From Myxococcota bacterium (GTDB taxonomy: Bacteria > Myxococcota_C > UBA6777): 21,514 nucleotides of DNA. A program made the translations under genes and the position numbers. The first letter of the stretch is position 1. Every line of letters starts with the position of its first letter. The DNA is taken from NCBI GenBank assembly GCA_963169055.1, contig CAUJFU010000008.1, positions 1 to 21,514 on the forward strand, given 5' to 3'. Positions 16,030 through 21,514 of this stretch are shown piece after piece. The notes beneath the pieces are model-generated. The model was not told the DNA's origin, made no database searches, and saw only the letters and a list, made by a program, of their open reading frames with translations.

Positions 16030-16821
16030 TCAAGAGATCGAAAAGATCTCCCAAGGCCATTTGCCCATGCCAAGGCGCAAAAGGCTCAATAGTGCGAGAT
16101 GGGCGGGGTAGTAAACATAAAACGTCAGACGGGGGAGGTAGCGTCGAGTTCGGATCGCACAAGAGGATCTGTACGCAACGATCGGGAGTACCAACGCCCC
16201 CGCTGTCGTCCAACAAAAGTCCGCCACAGGAAAAGTCACCGACCAAACCCCCTCATCGTAAGAAAGCAGATGCCCAAGATCGATGTTGAGAAACATCGCC
16301 AACAAGACACACCAAAACCACCCGATACGCCGGCCTTGTAAGACCATCACGAGCGCTACAGGAAAGACCAGCCCCACCAGATCGTAATCAAACGGATCTT
16401 TCAGCACAAAACTCACCAAAGAAAGACCCAAGATCAAGTGTTGCCACATCGGCGATTGTTCAAGCAACCACCGCGATATCAGCGCCGTAAAACACAGGAT
16501 AAACAGAATGTTGATCTGCGGCTCGTCAAAGGCGAGCAAATAAAAAGGTTGGCTGAGCAGCGCGTAGGCCATGATCCGTCGAAGATACCGATTCATCGGG
16601 TCTTTGCGGATCAGATGACACGCCATTGCAAAACAAAACAGCGGATAGGCTCCCCGTCCAAGATAAGTCAGCGATGCGTATCCACCGCCAAGCAGCGCTT
16701 GGTTGATGTGATCGAGCGTCATCAAAAGCAACGCCCACAACTTGAGCGTATCCAAGGATCCTTCGGTTAAGAGCCACGGCGAAGGCGATGGGATGGGGGA
16801 TTCCGAAGAGGACGAGCGCAT
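16030..16821 (-). CDS. TraX-family integral membrane protein
   Basis: 263 residues from ATG 16821; an in-frame GTG at 16863 would add 14 residues. Neither start has an ideal ribosome site: AAGGA lies about 13 bases before the ATG. The TraX features are at the N-terminus: DTLKLWALLLMTLDHIN, then YLGRGAYPLFCFAMA and NRYLRRIMAYALLSQPFY. Many hydrophobic helices follow, giving an estimated eight or more membrane spans, and a positively charged RTRRYLPRLTFYVYYPAHL near the end with the typical YPxHL motif. F-plasmid TraX acetylates pilin, but the family is widespread on chromosomes and there its acceptor is unknown. No conjugation genes are nearby, so a plasmid origin is not indicated. Confidence 0.85.
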   Translation of the reverse strand: MRSSSSESPIPSPSPWLLTEGSLDTLKLWALLLMTLDHINQALLGGGYASLTYLGRGAYPLFCFAMACHLIRKDPMNRYLRRIMAYALLSQPFYLLAFDEPQINILFILCFTALISRWLLEQSPMWQHLILGLSLVSFVLKDPFDYDLVGLVFPVALVMVLQGRRIGWFWCVLLAMFLNIDLGHLLSYDEGVWSVTFPVADFCWTTAGALVLPIVAYRSSCAIRTRRYLPRLTFYVYYPAHLALLSLLRLGMGKWPWEIFSIS

Positions 16822-16865
16822 ATCGTGAGTGGTATCCTTAGAGGATGAACAGACGCAAGCCACAG

Positions 16866-16973
16866 AAGAGTCGGTCTATACAGAGGCGGAGCGAGGCAAA
16901 GGTAAGGATCGTAAACTTGCAGCCTGCCGAAAGCGTGAAGAGTCGGTCTGTACAGAGGCGGAGCGAAGTAAAG
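16866..16973. repeat. Direct repeat pair between the outer-membrane protein and TraX genes
   Basis: About 35 bases starting aagagtcggtctatacagag at 16866 recur at 16938 with a few differences (gtctgtacag, gcgaagtaaa). The copies are 72 bases apart in the 156-base gap between the two minus-strand genes. No promoter hexamers with proper spacing are clear in the repeat. Confidence 0.7.
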
Positions 16974-16977
16974 AGCG

Positions 16978-19900
16978 TTAGAACTTTCCAACGGCGCGGA
17001 TGAAGAAGCCGCTGTAATCGCGGGTGTCGTCAAGGAAGAGGTTGTCGGTAAAGCGTGTGAAGTTGTAGCCGACACCAACGTAAGCGAAGCGATGGATGTT
17101 GTAGGAGGCTTCGACCAAGAAACCGTGATCAAAGGTCGAGTGGCGTAGGGCTTCGCCACCCGAACCTTGCCATTGCCAGAAGAGACGGTATTCGACGCCG
17201 ATATCTAGTTTGTCGATCAGATGGAAATTCAGGCGGTTGATCCATAGGATCGTGGCCGTCGAAGCAGGCTGTAGTCCAGCGATCTCTTCTTTGCGGAACT
17301 TGACGTTGAATTGCTCGACGATCTGGAGGCGGAAAGGCAACTCAAAGATCGGAACCAGCGAGAAAACCTCCGTCACAGAGCGCTGTTGTTCGTTGGTGCC
17401 CGTCAATCCGAGAGGACGTTGTTCTTGGCGCAAGGTGTACTTGAGCAGGACACTCACCCAATCAAATCGGACAGGCCGATACGCAAGGCCCGCTGTGAAT
17501 TCGAGAAGCTCTCCTTCTGTGCCGCCTATGCCGCTGTTGAAGGAGAAGTTGTGTGTGAGCGCGTAGTTGAGCCGAATCAAGAAGGCGACGTCTTCGGTGA
17601 ATTGCCATGTCACGTTGTTGAGGGTGACAAACTGCATCTTGTCGCCTGTGTTGAGCAGGGGGTTGTTTTCGTCGTAGCGTAGCTCGTAGCGGCCCGAGGC
17701 TTTGATGTTTTTCCAGCGGGTGAGTTGGAAGGTTAAACGACCGACAGTTCGGCCACTTGCGCCTGCACGAGGATCAAGGAACATCGCTCGTTCGAAGCCT
17801 GCACCAAGAAACACCCCTTGGAAGAATTCGAAGACGTGGTTGAGGCCGACCACTGCACGGGAGTTTTCGTTGGAGATGCCGCTGTCAAGCTGATATTCGC
17901 CATACACGCGACTGCCACGGCTGAGCTTTTGCTCTGCCCCGATCACGACGGTATTGACGAGACCTGTGCTGAATTGTTGGTAGGTGATCTCCTCGCGGAT
18001 ATAGGCCGAAGATGTTTCGTTGAGCTTGGTTTTGAGGCCAACTTGAGCGGAATGGTTCCCGCTCCATCGGAGGGTTCCTGCGACCGTGGCGTAAGTATCC
18101 GTGTCGAAGAGTTTGAGATTGAGTCCCAACGTCGTGGCAAAGTGATCCATGACCGTGAGCGGCGCGACGGTTTGGGTCTCAAAGGCAAGCTGTTGGCGGA
18201 GCATGATTTGGACGTACTTGTTGATCTTCCACGAGCCACCGAGCGTCACGAAGTTGCCCCAGAGGTTGAGGCGTCGGAGGCCGTCAAAGTCTTGGGTGTG
18301 GCTGTATTCGATGGTGACGTCCCAGCTTGGGTTGATAAAGAAGGCGTACTGCAAGTTAAAGAGGTGCTTGATGTAATCGTAGGATTGGCTGGTGGTGGGA
18401 TCGAATTGAAGGCCGAGGCCCCCGTCGTATTTGAGCTGGATCTGATGCTTTTTGAACAGTTTGAGGCGTGCAACCGCACCGCCTTTGGTGGTGCCTTGTT
18501 CGGGCGCTTGGCCTGACGCGAAGAAGTCGCGGTCTCGGTGAGAGAAATATGCCGAGGTGATCAGTTCGATATCTTTCCATTTGGTGAGTTCGGAGATATC
18601 GGAGTTGAGGCGGACAGCGACGGCGTTTCCTTCGAGGGGGACGGCGCTGGTGGTGCTTTGTTGACCGAGTAGGCCGGAGAAGCGCTGGGCATTGTGGAAG
18701 CCTTGGAGCGGTCGGAAGGTGAGTCCACCGTCGTCGCTAAAGAAGCTTTGTGAATCAAAAGAAAGGCTGCGTGCGTATTCGGCTTGGAGGTAGGTGTTTT
18801 TGTTCCATCGTGCGGTAAGGTCAAAGCCCCACAATTGATAAGCTGGAGTGCCGCCCGTTGCGCGATTTTCTTGAACGAAGCTAAAGCCCACTTTGATCTT
18901 GTCAAAGAAAGATTGGCTGACTTGGACGCCGACAGTCAAACCATTTTGGCCGTCGAGGTTTTCGTATTCGTAATCGGCTTCGATGTAGAGGGGGTTTCCG
19001 TCGAGCGTGGAGAAGAGGTTGTGTTGTGTGAGCAAGAAGCTATCGGCCACGGCAGAGACGGGGTGTTTGAAGAAGATGCGGCCTTCAAAGTATTGGACGT
19101 TGTAATCGTCGTAGCGACGGAGGGGGATCTGGTGGAGGATGATGCCAGAGTCCTTGTCGCGGATGGTGAGTCGGATCTGTTCGGAACCTTCGAGGATATT
19201 TTGATGGGGGAGATAGTAGAGCGAGCCGCCTGTTCCACGCATCTGGATGTGGGCTTTGAGCTGCTGTTGCTGTCCATCCGAGACAAAGACGCGGGCGCGT
19301 GTGTCGTAGTGCTTGGCGAAACGCTTTTGGAAGTCGATATCGACGCCGTGGACGGTGCGGTCGTAGCGGATGATCTCGATGCCGCGCAGTTTGGTATTGA
19401 AGTTTCCTGCGACAAGACGGGAGCGATCCGCTTGAACCATGACGTAAAGCGGCATGCGGTAGGATTGATCACCGACTTTGAAGCCCCAACCACGGGTTTG
19501 AACGTCTTGGACTTGTTTTCCTGAGTCGCCGTACACGGGGTAATAACGGTCGGGATCGATCAGTTGTTGGTAGAAGTCTGTGATCTCGCGGCGTTTGGGC
19601 GTTTCGATATAAGCGGTGTATTGGATATTTTTGAAGATCGCGCTGAGCAGGTGTTTTCCTTGGACTTGGCCTTTGGCGTAGAAGACGGCTCGGCCGTGGA
19701 TCATCACACCACTGCCTTGGAAAGAGCCGATCGATTCGAGTCCTTCGAGCTGTGTGTTTTGTGTACCAAAGGTCATGTCCGCGAGCGCGAGCATAAACAA
19801 GCGGTTGAGGTTAACGTTGATCGGCCAGTTGATCTCGCCGCGATTGCCTTCTTTGTCTTCGGCGTAGAGTTGGAGCTTTTGTTGTCCGTGTTTGAGCTTG

Positions 19901-21514
19901 ACCTTGACGGAAAAGACCCCTTTGTCAGAGACGGTAGCGGTTTGTCCGTTGGCAAAGACCTTGTTTCCGGGTTCGGTGTATCCTGTGATGGTGAGTTCTT
20001 CGCTGTGGATGACCGAACCTTGGGGGGGGAGTGTGGCGCGCAGTTTTGCAGCGGCGACTTCTTTGGCTTCGGACAGCGGGATCTCGACCAGCTTGGTTTT
20101 GGGTTCGGAAGATGCGGGCTTTGTGGTCTTGGCGGCCTTGGTGTCTTTGGCTGACGATTTCGGGGCGGCGGTTGTTTTGGCCGAAGGCGTGGGAGCTTGT
20201 GCGACAGTGATCGGTTTGTTCGATGGCGCGGGAGTTTGTGCAACAGCCGTCGTTTTGTTCGATGGTGCGGTGGTTTTCGAGGATGCTGCGTCGGGGGCGG
20301 TGGCTTGGGCGATACGGAGGTGTTTGCCGCGTCGTCCGTTGGTTTCGGAGGGGGTGTTTTGGGTGAGATGATCGACTTTGTTCGCGGAGAGATAGAGTCG
20401 GAAAGTGGGTTGATCATTTGCGGAAAAGAGGGGGTGGTTGTTTGGATCTTGGAACTCAAGCAAGAAGCGCTTCTTGTTGAAGATCTGAGACGGGTGCAAG
20501 ATCAAGGACTTGCGAGGAGCAAAGGAGCGGCGTTTGAACCAAGCGAGGGGATCTTTTTTGGGGCCGGTGGTGGGCGTTTTGGGGGCCTGTGGTTTGGGGA
20601 CGGGGGCGGAGGTGGGTTTTTTCTTGAGGATGACGACGGGGAGATCGACGCGTCCACCGCGTGGAGTGGTGATCTGGAGTCGGATTTCTCGGACATAAGG
20701 GGGTTGGAGTGTATGTTCAAACTGGCCGCTTGCGGTGAGCGGGATATTGAGTTGCTCGATCTGGGCCATCGGATCGTAGGACATGCCGGGGATGGCGTTT
20801 CCTGCGGCGCTTTGTTCTTCGGTGATGCGGAGTTCGATGCGCAGGTTTTTGCGTTTGTTGCGTGTACTGATGTTGGGCAAGAGCGGACGACCTGCGCCAA
20901 AGCCGCGAGAGACGACTTGTGTGGAGGGGATCTGGAGGGACGTTTGGAGGAAGTTGGCGATCGAGACAGCGCGGCGAACGGTGAGGAAAAGTGCGCGCTG
21001 ACGGGGGAGAGCGGTGTTATGGTGGACGTGGACTTCGAGGCGCGTGTTGGGTTCTTTGAGCAGGGCGAGGACTTTTTTGCGGAAGGCAGGGCTGCGCAGA
21101 CGTGAGCGCAGACGTCCGTACACTTTGATACCGCTGCGCCCCATCCATTGGGCAGGGAAAGTCTGGCTGAGAAGGACTTTGCGCGGCTTTTTGGTGACGT
21201 TTGCTCCGAAGATGCGGGGAGGACTTTGGCTGATCGTGTCGTCAAGGGTGGTCAAGGTGAATTGGGCGATGTAAAGGTTGCGTTCGCGCAAGACAAAAAC
21301 GCCCGCGTTGGAATCGCCCTTCCATTCGATGACAGGGGGCGGAGTGCCAACGCCTTTCATGGTGCGGATCATTAGGCCCATCTTTTTGCCTTGGGCTTTT
21401 TCGTAGAGGTCGAGTCGCCAGTTGGCAGGGCGCGCCCCTTCGGCCACGCGCAGATGGAAGGCTACGGGTTTGGACAGGCTTTTGTCGCGCAGTTCTAGAT
21501 CGACGCCTTGTTCG
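16978..21514 (-). CDS. Giant outer-membrane protein: FlgD-like and OmpA-like domains, linker, Ig-like domain, beta-barrel; N-terminus beyond window
   Basis: The frame is open through the right edge (codons begin at 21513), so the GTG at 21447 is not the true start; 1511 residues are visible. Visible residues about 25-90 look like a FlgD-type Ig-like domain (GTPPPVIEWKGDSNAGV). Residues about 127-230 are OmpA-like (LEVHVHHNT, a helix with VRRAVSIANFL, VVSRGFGAGRPL, then KRKNLRIELRI), expected to bind peptidoglycan. A Lys/Ala/Pro-rich linker follows, with repeats of about 13 residues (APSNKTTAVAQTP, 20200-20290). Residues about 494-570 form an Ig-like domain (ITGYTEPGNKVFANGQ and DKGVFSVKVKLKHG). 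The remaining 900 or so residues alternate aromatic/polar strands (VYGDSGKQVQD, FNTKLRGIEIIRYDR) and end in FFIRAVGKF, with the C-terminal Phe typical of BAM-inserted barrels. Function unknown. The downstream TraX-like gene is on the same strand. Confidence 0.87.
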   Translation of the reverse strand, partial: EQGVDLELRDKSLSKPVAFHLRVAEGARPANWRLDLYEKAQGKKMGLMIRTMKGVGTPPPVIEWKGDSNAGVFVLRERNLYIAQFTLTTLDDTISQSPPRIFGANVTKKPRKVLLSQTFPAQWMGRSGIKVYGRLRSRLRSPAFRKKVLALLKEPNTRLEVHVHHNTALPRQRALFLTVRRAVSIANFLQTSLQIPSTQVVSRGFGAGRPLLPNISTRNKRKNLRIELRITEEQSAAGNAIPGMSYDPMAQIEQLNIPLTASGQFEHTLQPPYVREIRLQITTPRGGRVDLPVVILKKKPTSAPVPKPQAPKTPTTGPKKDPLAWFKRRSFAPRKSLILHPSQIFNKKRFLLEFQDPNNHPLFSANDQPTFRLYLSANKVDHLTQNTPSETNGRRGKHLRIAQATAPDAASSKTTAPSNKTTAVAQTPAPSNKPITVAQAPTPSAKTTAAPKSSAKDTKAAKTTKPASSEPKTKLVEIPLSEAKEVAAAKLRATLPPQGSVIHSEELTITGYTEPGNKVFANGQTATVSDKGVFSVKVKLKHGQQKLQLYAEDKEGNRGEINWPINVNLNRLFMLALADMTFGTQNTQLEGLESIGSFQGSGVMIHGRAVFYAKGQVQGKHLLSAIFKNIQYTAYIETPKRREITDFYQQLIDPDRYYPVYGDSGKQVQDVQTRGWGFKVGDQSYRMPLYVMVQADRSRLVAGNFNTKLRGIEIIRYDRTVHGVDIDFQKRFAKHYDTRARVFVSDGQQQQLKAHIQMRGTGGSLYYLPHQNILEGSEQIRLTIRDKDSGIILHQIPLRRYDDYNVQYFEGRIFFKHPVSAVADSFLLTQHNLFSTLDGNPLYIEADYEYENLDGQNGLTVGVQVSQSFFDKIKVGFSFVQENRATGGTPAYQLWGFDLTARWNKNTYLQAEYARSLSFDSQSFFSDDGGLTFRPLQGFHNAQRFSGLLGQQSTTSAVPLEGNAVAVRLNSDISELTKWKDIELITSAYFSHRDRDFFASGQAPEQGTTKGGAVARLKLFKKHQIQLKYDGGLGLQFDPTTSQSYDYIKHLFNLQYAFFINPSWDVTIEYSHTQDFDGLRRLNLWGNFVTLGGSWKINKYVQIMLRQQLAFETQTVAPLTVMDHFATTLGLNLKLFDTDTYATVAGTLRWSGNHSAQVGLKTKLNETSSAYIREEITYQQFSTGLVNTVVIGAEQKLSRGSRVYGEYQLDSGISNENSRAVVGLNHVFEFFQGVFLGAGFERAMFLDPRAGASGRTVGRLTFQLTRWKNIKASGRYELRYDENNPLLNTGDKMQFVTLNNVTWQFTEDVAFLIRLNYALTHNFSFNSGIGGTEGELLEFTAGLAYRPVRFDWVSVLLKYTLRQEQRPLGLTGTNEQQRSVTEVFSLVPIFELPFRLQIVEQFNVKFRKEEIAGLQPASTATILWINRLNFHLIDKLDIGVEYRLFWQWQGSGGEALRHSTFDHGFLVEASYNIHRFAYVGVGYNFTRFTDNLFLDDTRDYSGFFIRAVGKF

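Noticed and set aside
17818-21105. Plus-strand frames within the giant outer-membrane protein gene (17818-18516, 18784-19524, 20197-21105)
   Set aside because: Shadows of the minus-strand gene; composition and lack of ribosome sites do not support coding.

Overview
The window reads as a chromosomal segment of a Gram-negative bacterium, most likely a deltaproteobacterial / Myxococcota-like lineage. The reasons are two large exported Cys-rich repeat proteins (Stig1-like and MopE-like modules, a style common in that group), lipoprotein signals, a very large outer-membrane protein ending in phenylalanine, and an RNase E with a long disordered tail. The lineage is an inference; no rRNA is present to fix it. 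I see no phage genes, transposase, CRISPR array or plasmid replication genes.

Layout. (1) 1-4053, minus: a Cys-rich exported repeat protein whose C-terminus runs off the left edge; its terminal repeats are near-identical 120-bp tandem units. (2) 4054-4429: divergent intergenic region with a plausible minus-strand promoter. (3) 4430-5164, plus: HAD-IB phosphatase-like protein, convergent with (4) 5171-5737, minus: DUF721/DciA-family protein. (5) 5837-8746, minus: lipoprotein with ten MopE-type metal-binding-like motifs followed by a WD40 propeller. (6) 8873-10252, plus: radA. (7) 10346-10846, minus: small lipoprotein. (8) about 0.9 kb without a convincing gene, holding copy A of a dispersed element of about 140 bp. 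(9) 11763-14393, plus: RNase E/G with a repeat-bearing tail. (10) 14590-14742: tRNA-Lys(TTT) and tRNA-Glu(TTC) with a clear promoter and intrinsic terminator. (11) 14899-15116: hairpin, copy B of the dispersed element and a 9-bp microsatellite. (12) minus strand, in transcription order: a giant outer-membrane protein (OmpA-like domain, Lys/Pro/Ala linker, Ig-like domain, beta-barrel; its start lies beyond the right edge), a TraX-family membrane protein and a SAM methyltransferase.

How the genes relate. Housekeeping functions (radA, rne, tRNAs, DciA-like) are interleaved with envelope and surface proteins. Proteins 1 and 5 share a MopE-type motif and lie only 1.8 kb apart, so they may be parts of one surface-protein set; this is inference. 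No classical defence or biosynthetic cluster is visible. The most unusual items are the MopE-WD40 lipoprotein, the OmpA plus beta-barrel protein, the homogenised Cys-rich repeats, and the paired structured intergenic element flanking rne and the tRNAs. Three genes probably start at codons other than the longest-frame start, judged from Shine-Dalgarno placement.
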